The notes: generated from the letters alone by a model not told the origin. A DNA stretch of 64,000 nucleotides from Sulfurovum indicum (GCF_014931715.1 NZ_CP063164.1:372001-436000), one strand, 5' to 3'. Counted from the stretch's first letter, positions 34,919-43,586 are shown. Translations and numbers: made by a program.

Positions 34919-35030
34919 AATGAGGAATGGAAAATGAGACAATTATTTAGCAAACTATTTAATAAAAGCTTTTTGAAAAAAGGCATACTCCCTCTATTTA
35001 TGATTTATTATGCACTATTCACTCTTCTGC
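34919..35030 (+). repeat. Translated partial element F at the start of batD
   Basis: Left arm AATGAGG, AATGGAA, AATGAGA contains both a Shine-Dalgarno-like GAGG and the batD ATG. The imperfect hairpin GCTTTTTGAAAAAAGGC is followed by ATACTCC and a pyrimidine/AT arm with CTATTCA and CTCTTCT. Elements E and F encode closely similar peptides: SFLKK, then IP or ILP, then YYALFT and LQA. Confidence 0.65.
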
Positions 35031-36484
35031 AGGCAGCATCCGTAGAAGCAGTACTTTCACAGAATGAAGTGGTAGAGGGCAATACCGTACAACTTCGTAT
35101 CAGTGCTGAAGGTGACCGTGTAGAGTTCCCTGAGATTAAGACAATAGGAGATGTTCCTGTGCTGGGGAGAAGCCGTACACAACAAACCTCATTACAGATC
35201 ATTAACGGTAAAAGTACGGTTGCCCATACAACCAACCTTATTTTGACATTTACACCGAATAAAGATATGCAGATCCCCTCCTATACGGTGAAGATAGATG
35301 GAAAAACGTATCAAACAGAGCCACTTACACTAAAAGTAGTGAAGTCTACAGCCCCCAGTTCCGTGAGTACAGGAGAGTTCTCATTGACTATGAAGGCGGA
35401 CAAACACTCTGTAATTGTTGGTGAACCGTTACTTGTTACCGTCTATTTCTCTTTAAGGAGTGATGTCAGGCTCTCTGACAATCCGCAGTACAACAGACCT
35501 GCTTTCAAGGGGTTTTTTGTCAAGGAGGTAGAAGAGGAGAAGCGTTATGTCCAAGGAGATCACCGTATTACGGAACTTCGCTATATCCTGACACCGCAGA
35601 AAGAGGGCCATTATACCATAGAGCCTGCTGCAGCGAATATAGGTATAGCTGATACAAGCAGACAGGATATCTTTGGACGTTTTTTCGGAACAATCTGGAA
35701 GTCGATTGCTTCCAATACTTTGAAGATCGATGTAAAGCCTGCACCGCAGGATACGGATCTGGTAGGAGACTTCCATATTGAAGCACATATTGACAAAAGT
35801 ACAACAAAGATGAATAAACCTGTCAATTTGACGGTGACTATCGAAGGTGACGGCAGTGTGGAAGACTATGAGATGCCCAATTATGAGATAGATGGGGTAA
35901 CAGTTTACAGTGATGATGCAGAAGTAACGACCAAAGTGATAGGCAACAAGCTCAAAAGTACTTATGTGAAGAAGTTCGTTTTTATATCAGATCATGATTT
36001 TGAGATCCCTGCGCGTCAGTTGACTTCCTATGATCCGAAGAAAAAAGAGGTCAGACAGCTTAAGATACCGGGATACACTATTCATATTGAAACGATGAAA
36101 AATAGTGCATCTGCTATGCAGACAGCATCAGGGAAAAAGGATCAAAATGGTGAGATACAGACTAATTTAAATCTCTCTAAAGTGACGAATGAGAGTGCCG
36201 GGATAAAAAAAACAGAAGTTGTACAGACTGCCTGGTGGATGGTCATTTTGGCATTTCTGGCAGGGATGGTCACCATGTATCTGTTGCGTTTGGTCCGCTG
36301 GAAGCATACTCCAAGTCCTTTTAAAGAATCAGAGGCACTGAAGATACTTTATGGGCATATGAGTGAGGATCCTGAAGCGGAAATGATGGTACGCAGACTC
36401 TATGCCAGAAAAAACGGTGATAAAAGTGTTGTTATTGACAAAAAAGAACTCAGAGCATTGGTAGAAAAGTATAGGGGTGTGTAA
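34934..36484 (+). CDS. batD: BatD-family (oxygen tolerance) protein
   Basis: The 516-residue protein has a signal peptide (FLKKGILPLFMIYYALFTLL, then QAA), a long beta-rich periplasmic region with repeated Ig-like segments typical of BatD (VEGNTVQLRI, VGEPLLVTVYFSLR, PVNLTVTIEGDG), a membrane helix at about 432-452 (WWMVILAFLAGMVTMYLL) and a cytoplasmic tail. BatD closes the MoxR-Bat operon. The signal peptide and start codon lie in element F. The partners suggest a membrane-anchored periplasmic complex; its substrate is unknown. Confidence 0.87.
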   Translation: MRQLFSKLFNKSFLKKGILPLFMIYYALFTLLQAASVEAVLSQNEVVEGNTVQLRISAEGDRVEFPEIKTIGDVPVLGRSRTQQTSLQIINGKSTVAHTTNLILTFTPNKDMQIPSYTVKIDGKTYQTEPLTLKVVKSTAPSSVSTGEFSLTMKADKHSVIVGEPLLVTVYFSLRSDVRLSDNPQYNRPAFKGFFVKEVEEEKRYVQGDHRITELRYILTPQKEGHYTIEPAAANIGIADTSRQDIFGRFFGTIWKSIASNTLKIDVKPAPQDTDLVGDFHIEAHIDKSTTKMNKPVNLTVTIEGDGSVEDYEMPNYEIDGVTVYSDDAEVTTKVIGNKLKSTYVKKFVFISDHDFEIPARQLTSYDPKKKEVRQLKIPGYTIHIETMKNSASAMQTASGKKDQNGEIQTNLNLSKVTNESAGIKKTEVVQTAWWMVILAFLAGMVTMYLLRLVRWKHTPSPFKESEALKILYGHMSEDPEAEMMVRRLYARKNGDKSVVIDKKELRALVEKYRGV

Positions 36485-36542
36485 ATGCTGAAGAAATCGG
36501 AGAGTTCAGGAAAGTGGGGATCTGTATAAAATCACCTGTTGC

Positions 36543-37382
36543 TTAGAGGATATCATGCAGCGTATTGGCTTCTTTCATCCAATGGTTCAGTGCTTCCCAC
36601 TCTTCTTTCTCAACCATTCTTTTGCATTGTGCCAACTCTTTTTGAAAGAACTCAATTGCTTCGATCAGGTTGGTTTTGTTCTGTCTGAAGATATCCTCCC
36701 ACATATTGGGTGAAGATTTGGCAATACGACTCATGTCTCTGAATCCCCCGCCTGCAAGGGCAACGATGCTTTCAGGGTCCTCCTGTCTCATAACAGCATT
36801 GGCAAGGGCATAGCTCAGAGCATGGGGCATATGGGAGATGAATGCTGCATGTCTGTCATGCTCTTTTGCGCCCATAAAGACAAGTTTCATTCCTATTTCG
36901 GTAAAGAGCTGTTTTGCTGTCTCCTGCTGATGCTTTCCACTTTTTTCAAGGTCACAGAGCACCACGACCTTGTCTTCATAAAGATCCGGAAGTGCAGCAG
37001 TCGGACCGAACTTTTCCGTCCCTGTCATTGGATGTGCTGTTACGAAAAAGTGACGTCTTTCCTGCGGAATGCCTTCAGAGATCTTTGCTTTGGTACTTCC
37101 AAGATCGATGACAGTACATTCCGGATTGGTTGGATTGAGCTGTTGTGCAACTGTAATGATACCGTCTACGGGAATGGTTAGAAAGATGATATCACAGTGA
37201 CTGATTGCATCGAGAGAATCAACGATCTGGTCAACAAGTCCAAGCTCAAGTGCCTGGGTACAGTGTACAGGATTATGGTCAAGTCCGATAAAACAGTAGG
37301 GTGTCGGTGTTTTTTTGAGTGCGAGAGAGAGGGAACCTCCCATCAGTCCCAGTCCGATAATCCCGATCTGCTTTACTGCCAT
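36543..37382 (-). CDS. tyrA: Prephenate dehydrogenase
   Basis: TyrA oxidatively decarboxylates prephenate to 4-hydroxyphenylpyruvate in tyrosine synthesis. The 279-residue protein opens with an NAD-binding Rossmann motif (GIIGLGLMGGSLSLALK) and has the family segments DLGSTKAKI and FVTAHPMTGTE. No ACT domain or mutase domain is attached, so it is the minimal monofunctional form. It converges with batD and diverges from bamA. The phenylalanine partner enzyme is pheA at 9.5 kb. Confidence 0.93.
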   Translation of the reverse strand: MAVKQIGIIGLGLMGGSLSLALKKTPTPYCFIGLDHNPVHCTQALELGLVDQIVDSLDAISHCDIIFLTIPVDGIITVAQQLNPTNPECTVIDLGSTKAKISEGIPQERRHFFVTAHPMTGTEKFGPTAALPDLYEDKVVVLCDLEKSGKHQQETAKQLFTEIGMKLVFMGAKEHDRHAAFISHMPHALSYALANAVMRQEDPESIVALAGGGFRDMSRIAKSSPNMWEDIFRQNKTNLIEAIEFFQKELAQCKRMVEKEEWEALNHWMKEANTLHDIL

Positions 37383-37516
37383 TGTTTTCCCTCTTTTTTA
37401 GAATGGATATCCGGTAAGTACCGGTCTAGTATCCGTTTTACGGATTATAGCATTTTTTCATATGCCTCTTATTGAAAAAACGATAGAATTTATGCAAATT
37501 ATTTCAAGGTGACTCT

Positions 37517-39790
37517 ATGATCAAAAAAATTGTACTCTCATGGATGCTGATAGGCTCCCTTCTTCTTGCACAAAAGATCTCACAGATTAAATTTGAAGGA
37601 CTTCATCACCTCTCTCCTTCAGTAGCACTCGAAGTAGCCGGTCTGCGAGTCGGTGATGAGATGAATATCGAAAAGATCAATCAGTCTATTGTCAACTTTT
37701 TCAATCAGGGGTATTTTGAAGATGTATGGGTAGAGAGAGAAGGTCGTACACTAATCTATCACTTCAAAGAGAAACCTGCAATAGCCAATGTGGAGATCAA
37801 AGGGTTCGGTTCGGGTGATGAGGGAGAGAAGCTGCTGAAGAGTATCGGCTTGAAGAGAGGTGACCTTTATGATGAGAGGCGTGTAGAAAAAGCCAGGAAA
37901 CTTTTGATTGAGCGGCTACAGAGCCAGGGGAACTATGATTCTGTGGTCGAGGTGACAAAAACACCTGTTGGAGAGAGTGCTGTTTCCATTGTTTTCGATG
38001 TCAACAAGGGAGAAAAAATCAAGATCAAGAAGATCAATTTCAGAGGTGCCAAAGCTTTAAGTGAAAGTGATCTGGAACGTGATCTCGTCAATAAAGAGGA
38101 AGACTTTCTGGGATGGATTCCTTTCCTCAACAGTGGTGAGGTGAAGGTCGATCAGCTTGAATACGATGCTTACAGACTGAAAGAGACCTATATGCAATAC
38201 GGTTACCTTGATGCAGAAGTCAGTAAACCGTTGATGCGTGTGGATTACAGCTCCTATACGGCAGAGATTGACTACCAGATCAAAGAAGGTCCGCAATACC
38301 GTGTGGGTGATATCACTATTTCCCAGAATGTCAAGGGTGTGAGTACAGAGGAGCTGCTTTCCGAACTGAAGCTTAAAAAAGGAAGAGTCTTCAACATCAA
38401 AAAGATGCGTCAAGATATAGAGATGATCAAAAACAGGGTAAGTGACCTTGGTTATGCCTATACGAAAGTCTCTCCACAGATGCGTAAAGATGAAGCTGCA
38501 AAAGTAGTCAACCTCCAGTATGTGGTACATCCGGGTAAAAAAGTACGTATTCATGATGTATTGATTTCGGGAAATGATACAACCAAAGACAGGGTTATCC
38601 GCCGTTATATCTATCTTGCACCGGGAGACCTTTACAGTGCGACTGATCTAAAAGACAGTAAAAATGCATTGGGAAGAACAGGGTTCTTTGAAAATATAGA
38701 TATTCAGACCCAAAGAGTCTCGGAAGATGAGATCGATCTTTTGGTCAAAGTTAAGGAAGCGTCAACAGGAACGATCTCTTTAGGAGGCGGATACGGAAGT
38801 TATGAAGGACTTATGCTCAATGCAAGTATTTCGGATAAAAATATTTTTGGATCAGGCATAAATACAAGTTTTGGTTTTGATATCTCAAAGATATCTGTTA
38901 ATTACAATGTTTCCTTCACCAATCCCAAAATATGGGACAGTATGTACAGTCTGGGCTTCAGTCTTTATAAAAAAGAGTATGAATATATAGATTATACACA
39001 GGATCAGTTAGGAGGGTCTTTAAGTTTAGGAAGACAGTTCTTCAGACATCTTTATGCATCGGTAGGAATAGGGTATGTAGATAATAAGTCCACCATCAAC
39101 CAAGATGAGAATATAACGATCTACGATACCTATCTTTATGCAGATCAATACAAGAAAACCTCTCTTTTGACAAGTATCAAGTTTGATAATACAGATGACT
39201 ATTATACACCAAGAGAGGGGATGATAGCAGCGGTGAATGTTGAATATGCCAGTTTAAGCGGAGATCTGAATGCCAGTGAATTGGCAGTCTATCCGAATGG
39301 TTACGGGACATTTATCAAAACAAATGCAAAACTTGGTTTGTATTACGGGGTAAGTGACTGGATCGATTATGATCTGATATTACGTCTTAAAGCGAGATTG
39401 ACCACAATAAGTTCCGGTGACGGAGAGAAACTTCCAATTGGTGAAAAACTTTTTATGGGAGGTATAGGAAGCGTAAGAGGCTATGACCCCTATTCACTTT
39501 CACCTTTGGACAGTAACGGAGACCGAATGGGAGGAACACAGCGCTTCTCTACAAGTATAGAGGCAAGTATACCTCTTTCCGAAGCAGCAAAGATGAGATT
39601 AGCATTTTTCTATGATTATGGGATGATAGGTGAAGATGATTTCAATGAGATACAACGATCATCTGCCGGTGCTGTGATAGAGTGGCAGTCAGGGTTCGGA
39701 CCTATTAACCTTGTTTTTGCACAGGCGCTGGATCCGGAAGCAGATGACAGAACATCTGTATTTGAATTCTCCATGGGAACGAAATTCTAA
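37517..39790 (+). CDS. bamA: Outer membrane protein assembly factor BamA
   Basis: BamA folds and inserts beta-barrel proteins into the outer membrane. The 757-residue protein has a short signal peptide (SWMLIGSLLLAQ), five POTRA repeats to about residue 345, and a C-terminal Omp85 barrel with the conserved VRGYDP loop motif and a terminal EFSMGTKF beta-signal ending in Phe. AAGGTG precedes the ATG. A hepta-repeat element follows its stop. Confidence 0.95.
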   Translation: MIKKIVLSWMLIGSLLLAQKISQIKFEGLHHLSPSVALEVAGLRVGDEMNIEKINQSIVNFFNQGYFEDVWVEREGRTLIYHFKEKPAIANVEIKGFGSGDEGEKLLKSIGLKRGDLYDERRVEKARKLLIERLQSQGNYDSVVEVTKTPVGESAVSIVFDVNKGEKIKIKKINFRGAKALSESDLERDLVNKEEDFLGWIPFLNSGEVKVDQLEYDAYRLKETYMQYGYLDAEVSKPLMRVDYSSYTAEIDYQIKEGPQYRVGDITISQNVKGVSTEELLSELKLKKGRVFNIKKMRQDIEMIKNRVSDLGYAYTKVSPQMRKDEAAKVVNLQYVVHPGKKVRIHDVLISGNDTTKDRVIRRYIYLAPGDLYSATDLKDSKNALGRTGFFENIDIQTQRVSEDEIDLLVKVKEASTGTISLGGGYGSYEGLMLNASISDKNIFGSGINTSFGFDISKISVNYNVSFTNPKIWDSMYSLGFSLYKKEYEYIDYTQDQLGGSLSLGRQFFRHLYASVGIGYVDNKSTINQDENITIYDTYLYADQYKKTSLLTSIKFDNTDDYYTPREGMIAAVNVEYASLSGDLNASELAVYPNGYGTFIKTNAKLGLYYGVSDWIDYDLILRLKARLTTISSGDGEKLPIGEKLFMGGIGSVRGYDPYSLSPLDSNGDRMGGTQRFSTSIEASIPLSEAAKMRLAFFYDYGMIGEDDFNEIQRSSAGAVIEWQSGFGPINLVFAQALDPEADDRTSVFEFSMGTKF

Positions 39791-39862
39791 GTAGCAAGGA
39801 GCAATTAAGAAAGCGTAGCAAATAATTGCTACCTGCTACCTGCTACCTGCTACCTGCTACCT
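39790..39862. repeat. Heptamer element H between convergent bamA and ppx
   Basis: Left arm AGTAGCA, AGGAGCA, then ATTAAGAAAGC; right arm AATT followed by five perfect copies of GCTACCT (39828-39862). The arms are inverted: AATTGCT of the right pairs with AGCAATT of the left. The last copy ends two bases from the ppx stop codon. Confidence 0.85.
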
Positions 39863-39864
39863 GC

Positions 39865-41388
39865 TTATATTCCAAGTTCTTTACACTTCGGCAGCCTCTC
39901 TTCATCTTCGATGATCACCGCAAGAGGTATGGGTTTTTCCAGCATTTTTATCTTCTCTTTTGCAAGATAGAGCGGTTTGTCAGAAAAGATACGCAGTGTA
40001 CGGTTAGCGTATTCAAATGTTATTGTTGCACTGTTCGAAGCTTCATGCAGCAGTACGGTAAGTGTATAGATGAAGCTAAGCCAGAGGAGGGTCTGTTTAG
40101 GGGGCAGGAAAGACTCGAAACTTTTGAAAAGCGGTTTGTGAAGCAGCTCCTTCCCATGCATTCTAAGCAGCAGTGAGACGAGTAGTATCTCTTGATGTGT
40201 AAAGCCGTAATTAAGCTCCTGTAGTGCGATATAAAAGGCATGTTGGTGTGATTTGTAGATTGTGAGGGTTGTTCCGATATTAGAGAGCTTCAAGGCCCAT
40301 TGCAATTCACGCTGATAGCATTTTTTGTCTTGTATTTCTACCTGTAGAACCGTATAGAGGTTGGTTCCTATCCTGCGTTTGTTCTTTTTTTTTGATTCAA
40401 TGTTGACATAAGGTTTGAAACGGTCAAGAAGGGAGGTGATACTAGGGTTTATTCCTTTTGGAAAGGTAAGATTATCCTGTTTGAGTGACTGTTCCAAAAA
40501 TACACCTTCTCTTACTCCTACAGCACTGGTAATAACTTTTTGGGCACCAAGATGTTTAAGTATTGACTTCCAGATCAGAGTCCCTTCTCTAATAGTATCG
40601 TAGCGGTTTTTCTTCAGGTTGAATTTTTTTAAACCTTTTGCACTGGAGAAGGTAATGTCATTGAAGTAGGCTTTGAATGCATCAACCTCATAACTGAATG
40701 CATGCAGTTTATCAAGAGGGTAATCTGTTTTTTTCATAATTCCTTTGCTTAAAGTCCTGGCAGTACCTCCAATACCAATTACCAGAGGAGTGTGAAAGTG
40801 TTCGGGAATATCCTCAAGTGCATTTTCAATATATATTTTTGCTTTTCTGTGTGCCTCTTTACGGGAGTTCTCTTTATCAAAAAAGAGTTCTTTAAGTCTG
40901 ACCGTACCCAAATTCAGAGAATAGGTATCAATAATCTGTCCGTTCTGTATCAGGGCCATATCTGAGGATCCTCCACCGATATCCAAGGTGACTGCATCCG
41001 TGACAGGCAGAAGGTTTTTTGTTGCAATAGCACCGTAGTTTGCTTCTTTCTTTCCGTCAATGATCTTGATGGAAAGTCCAAGCTCTTTTTTGATCCAGTT
41101 GACAAAAATATCACCGTTTGGTGCATCACGCAGTGCAGATGTAGCAACACATATTGTTTTGTGTGCTTGATATTTCTCTATGGTATGCATAAAAGATTGA
41201 AGTGTAAGAAAAGCTCGTCTGATGCCTGCAGGCTGAAGATAGCCATTCTGTTCGTAGGCACCTTCACCTATACGAACCTTGGATTTTTGTTCACAGATAA
41301 GATGAAATCCGTAACGGCTGGTTTTCTCAAAAATGACCAGTCTGGCTGAATTCGAACCGATATCGATGATCGCGGTTCGTTTTGCCAT
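39865..41388 (-). CDS. ppx: Exopolyphosphatase/guanosine pentaphosphatase (Ppx/GppA)
   Basis: Ppx/GppA enzymes hydrolyse polyphosphate and pppGpp. The 507-residue protein has the ASKHA-fold phosphate motifs AIIDIGSNSARLVIF at the start, DIGGGSSDMAL at about 137-147 and IGIGGTARTL, then an HD-like helical C-terminal part. The start lies 8 bp after the ferredoxin stop, so the two minus-strand genes form an operon with hsrA upstream. Whether polyphosphate or pppGpp is preferred cannot be read from sequence. Confidence 0.9.
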   Translation of the reverse strand: MAKRTAIIDIGSNSARLVIFEKTSRYGFHLICEQKSKVRIGEGAYEQNGYLQPAGIRRAFLTLQSFMHTIEKYQAHKTICVATSALRDAPNGDIFVNWIKKELGLSIKIIDGKKEANYGAIATKNLLPVTDAVTLDIGGGSSDMALIQNGQIIDTYSLNLGTVRLKELFFDKENSRKEAHRKAKIYIENALEDIPEHFHTPLVIGIGGTARTLSKGIMKKTDYPLDKLHAFSYEVDAFKAYFNDITFSSAKGLKKFNLKKNRYDTIREGTLIWKSILKHLGAQKVITSAVGVREGVFLEQSLKQDNLTFPKGINPSITSLLDRFKPYVNIESKKKNKRRIGTNLYTVLQVEIQDKKCYQRELQWALKLSNIGTTLTIYKSHQHAFYIALQELNYGFTHQEILLVSLLLRMHGKELLHKPLFKSFESFLPPKQTLLWLSFIYTLTVLLHEASNSATITFEYANRTLRIFSDKPLYLAKEKIKMLEKPIPLAVIIEDEERLPKCKELGI

Positions 41389-41396
41389 GGAAGAAA

Positions 41397-41648
41397 CTAC
41401 TCCTCTTCCTGGAGTTTTTCAAATTTGAATTTCAGTTCGTCAATATTCTCTACATTGTCCGGATCGGAAATGATACAGTCTACAGGACAGACAGCGATAC
41501 ACTGTGGTTCATCAAAGTGTCCTACACATTCAGTACATCTGTCCGGATCAATAATATAGACCGGATCATTCTCTTCAATGGCTTCATTCGGACACTCTTC
41601 TCTACATGCGTCACAAGCAATACATTCATCAGTTATTAATAGTGCCAT
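41397..41648 (-). CDS. 2[4Fe-4S] Alvin-type ferredoxin (second copy)
   Basis: The 83-residue protein begins MALLITDECIACDACREE and has a first cluster CxxCxxCxxxCP and a second CTECVGHFDEPQCIAVCPVD with the extended loop of the Alvin group. The C-terminal helix (ELKFKFEKLQEEE) is typical of the YfhL/Fdx subgroup. It lies between hsrA and ppx on the minus strand. It differs from the paralogue at 15.1 kb mainly after the second cluster, where that one has a longer tail. Confidence 0.92.
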   Translation of the reverse strand: MALLITDECIACDACREECPNEAIEENDPVYIIDPDRCTECVGHFDEPQCIAVCPVDCIISDPDNVENIDELKFKFEKLQEEE

Positions 41649-41752
41649 AATTTCCTCGGTTAAGTTAATTTATACGTGTTATAACTCAACAAAGCTTATG
41701 CTTTATTTAAAATATTACTCCATCTGCCAAATATATGTTTTTTTTGAAAATG

Positions 41753-41770
41753 CTGGGCAGAAGTGCCCAG
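41753..41770. terminator. Stem-loop downstream of hsrA
   Basis: CTGGGCA and TGCCCAG form a 7-bp stem with a GAAG loop, 26 bp past the hsrA stop on the minus strand and 105 bp before the ferredoxin gene. A G7 run lies between it and hsrA. There is no clear T run, so it may slow rather than stop transcription. Confidence 0.5.
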
Positions 41771-41795
41771 TTCTTAGGGGGGGAAAGAGAAAGAA

Positions 41796-42473
41796 TTAAC
41801 CAATTTTTTTGGGAAAGCAGAAACGATAGCCTCGGCGACGTACAGTTTCAATAGTGGTGATGTCAAGTGGTTTATCCATTTTTTGTCGGATCTGGTTGAT
41901 CGCAACTTCAATGACATTGGGAGTAACAAGTTCCGGCTCTTCCCAGATGGCATCAAGAAGCTGTTCTTTTGAGACTATCTGGTCTTTATGCATCGCTAAA
42001 TGTGTAAGTACTTCGAAAGGTTTTCCTTTCAGTTCGATTTCATTCCCCTGATAGATGATCTTCTCCTCTTCAGGATTGATGATCAGCTCTTCGATCTCAA
42101 TGATATTTGAGGCTCCAAAGCGGAGTTTTGCTTCGATACGGACAAGAAGTATCTCTTCATCGATCGGTTTACGAATAAAGTCATCTGCACCAGAGCGGAG
42201 TGCATCGATCTCACTCTCTTTATCCAGACGTTCCGAGATTACGATCACAGAGGTTTTATGTGCATTTTTTTTGATCTCTCCAATGACGTTGAGGCTGCTT
42301 GAAGGTGTACCTGCCGGCCATCCCAAGAGCACGAGGTCATAGTTTCGGATATCAAGATAGTATTTAGCATCACCAACACTTTCAGCTACATCACACTGAT
42401 AGTTGTGTTCACTTAGAAGGTTTGAGAGCGCATCACTCATTTGTACATCATTTTCCATGATCAGTATTCTCAT
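41796..42473 (-). CDS. hsrA: HsrA/CosR-type orphan response regulator
   Basis: The 225-residue OmpR-family regulator has a C-terminal half that closely resembles HP1043/HsrA of Helicobacter and CosR of Campylobacter as I remember them (KGKPFEVLTHLA, IVSKEQLLDAIWEEPE, PNVIEVAINQIRQKMDKPL, VRRRGYRFC). The receiver is degenerate: the phosphate-accepting Asp is replaced (YDLVLLGW, Gly at residue 51). In characterised homologues the protein acts as an unphosphorylated, often essential, dimeric regulator of oxidative stress and growth. No sensor kinase is adjacent. Confidence 0.92.
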   Translation of the reverse strand: MRILIMENDVQMSDALSNLLSEHNYQCDVAESVGDAKYYLDIRNYDLVLLGWPAGTPSSSLNVIGEIKKNAHKTSVIVISERLDKESEIDALRSGADDFIRKPIDEEILLVRIEAKLRFGASNIIEIEELIINPEEEKIIYQGNEIELKGKPFEVLTHLAMHKDQIVSKEQLLDAIWEEPELVTPNVIEVAINQIRQKMDKPLDITTIETVRRRGYRFCFPKKIG

Positions 42474-42493
42474 TCGTGTACCCTTTTTTTAAG

Positions 42494-42515
42494 TTATGTT
42501 TAAATTATAACATAA
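42494..42515 (-). promoter_or_regulatory. hsrA promoter with inverted repeat
   Basis: On the minus strand TATAAT (42504-42509) lies between the arms of an inverted repeat TTATGTT/AACATAA (42494-42500 and 42509-42515). Such an arrangement would suit autoregulation, which is reported for HsrA homologues. Inference only. Confidence 0.45.
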
Positions 42516-42579
42516 AATGGAGCATTCTGAAAGTTTTTTTAATCCAATTGAAGAGAATGAGCGGTTGAGTGAAACAGGA

Positions 42580-42906
42580 TCAGTAATTCCACTGGTGACT
42601 AAGTGCAACAGTTCCGTTGTTCAGGATATCAGGTTTACTGATCTTCAAATATAGAGAGGTGATCTGAGGGTAGGTAGAGAGAATCAGTGTTTCCAGCTCC
42701 AAAAGGGCATCCTCAAGCAGTTTATAATGTGCCTGTTTTACTTTTTCCATAATAAGTGTTGCAAGATCGGCATAATCGATGAATTCGCCAGGTATATAGT
42801 CATAACCTGCTTTAAGATCTACAACTACTCGTTGCGGACGCTCCTGTTCAAAGTCAAGCAGTCCGATGATAGCATCAAAGGCAAGGGCTTCGATATGGAT
42901 CGTCAT
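42580..42906 (-). CDS. folB: Dihydroneopterin aldolase
   Basis: FolB converts dihydroneopterin to 6-hydroxymethyl-dihydropterin in folate synthesis. The 108-residue protein starts MTIHIEALAFDAIIGLLDFE and contains the ERPQRVVVDL strand and DYADLATLI typical of the T-fold family, with KISKPDIL near the end. It starts one base after the plsY stop, so the two are cotranscribed on the minus strand. Confidence 0.88.
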   Translation of the reverse strand: MTIHIEALAFDAIIGLLDFEQERPQRVVVDLKAGYDYIPGEFIDYADLATLIMEKVKQAHYKLLEDALLELETLILSTYPQITSLYLKISKPDILNNGTVALSHQWNY

Positions 42907-42907
42907 T

Positions 42908-43531
42908 TTATACTACTTTGCCCTCTTCTTTATTGATCAGACGGATAATATTGGGGATATGTTTATAAAAAATGATCATGGCAATAATCCAGATTGGCGA
43001 GTGGGAGCCGATCCCCGGCACTTCAGGATAAATAATATAGGAGGCGACAAGCAGTGCAGCAAGTCCGATGAGAGAGGAGAGAGAAGAGATCTTCAACCCT
43101 TTGCTTGCTCCAAGCCAGACACCAATGGCGATGAGGGAAGGGATTGGCATCATCACAAGCAGGACGCCAAATCCAGTGGCAACCCCTTTACCTCCTTCAA
43201 ATGCAAGAAATGCAGAGAAACAGTGTCCAACAACAGCCAATACGGCAATTGTCCAGAGTGTACTTTCCGGTGCATCGAGCATCATTGCGGCAAAAAGTAC
43301 GACCATTCCTTTGATGGCATCAAGAAAGAGTGTTGCAGCACCCAGTTTTTTAGCCAGTGCAGGGTCTTTTTCTTTGACTACCCGCAGCACGTTGGTAGCT
43401 CCAATATTTCCGCTTCCGGCATGTTTGATGTCAACACCGGCAAACTGCTTAGCCAAAAGATACCCGAAAGGAATACCTGAAAGAAGATAAGCTGAGAGAT
43501 AAAGTAATATATTCTGATTGAAAATGTCCAT
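42908..43531 (-). CDS. plsY: Acyl-phosphate glycerol-3-phosphate acyltransferase PlsY
   Basis: PlsY transfers acyl groups from acyl-phosphate to glycerol 3-phosphate, the first membrane step of phospholipid synthesis, and works with PlsX (16.5 kb). The 207-residue protein has five to seven membrane segments and the two signature loops HAGSGNIGATNVLRV near residue 36 and FEGGKGVATGFG near residue 110. It is divergent from nadA and followed directly by folB. Confidence 0.94.
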   Translation of the reverse strand: MDIFNQNILLYLSAYLLSGIPFGYLLAKQFAGVDIKHAGSGNIGATNVLRVVKEKDPALAKKLGAATLFLDAIKGMVVLFAAMMLDAPESTLWTIAVLAVVGHCFSAFLAFEGGKGVATGFGVLLVMMPIPSLIAIGVWLGASKGLKISSLSSLIGLAALLVASYIIYPEVPGIGSHSPIWIIAMIIFYKHIPNIIRLINKEEGKVV

Positions 43532-43580
43532 GTCATATCCGTGAAAAAAATTTGGTAGTGCAATTTTATCCGAATTTTGC

Positions 43581-43586
43581 TAAAAT
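43581..43586 (+). promoter_or_regulatory. Extended -10 box for nadA
   Basis: TTTTGC immediately before TAAAAT, 24 bp upstream of the nadA ATG. Confidence 0.5.

Noticed and set aside
39828-39862. CRISPR array candidate in the GCTACCT repeats
   Set aside because: Units are seven bases and directly abutting, with no spacers.
41777-41783. G7 homopolymer as a phase-variation tract
   Set aside because: It lies after the hsrA stop codon in non-coding sequence, so slippage would not change a reading frame.
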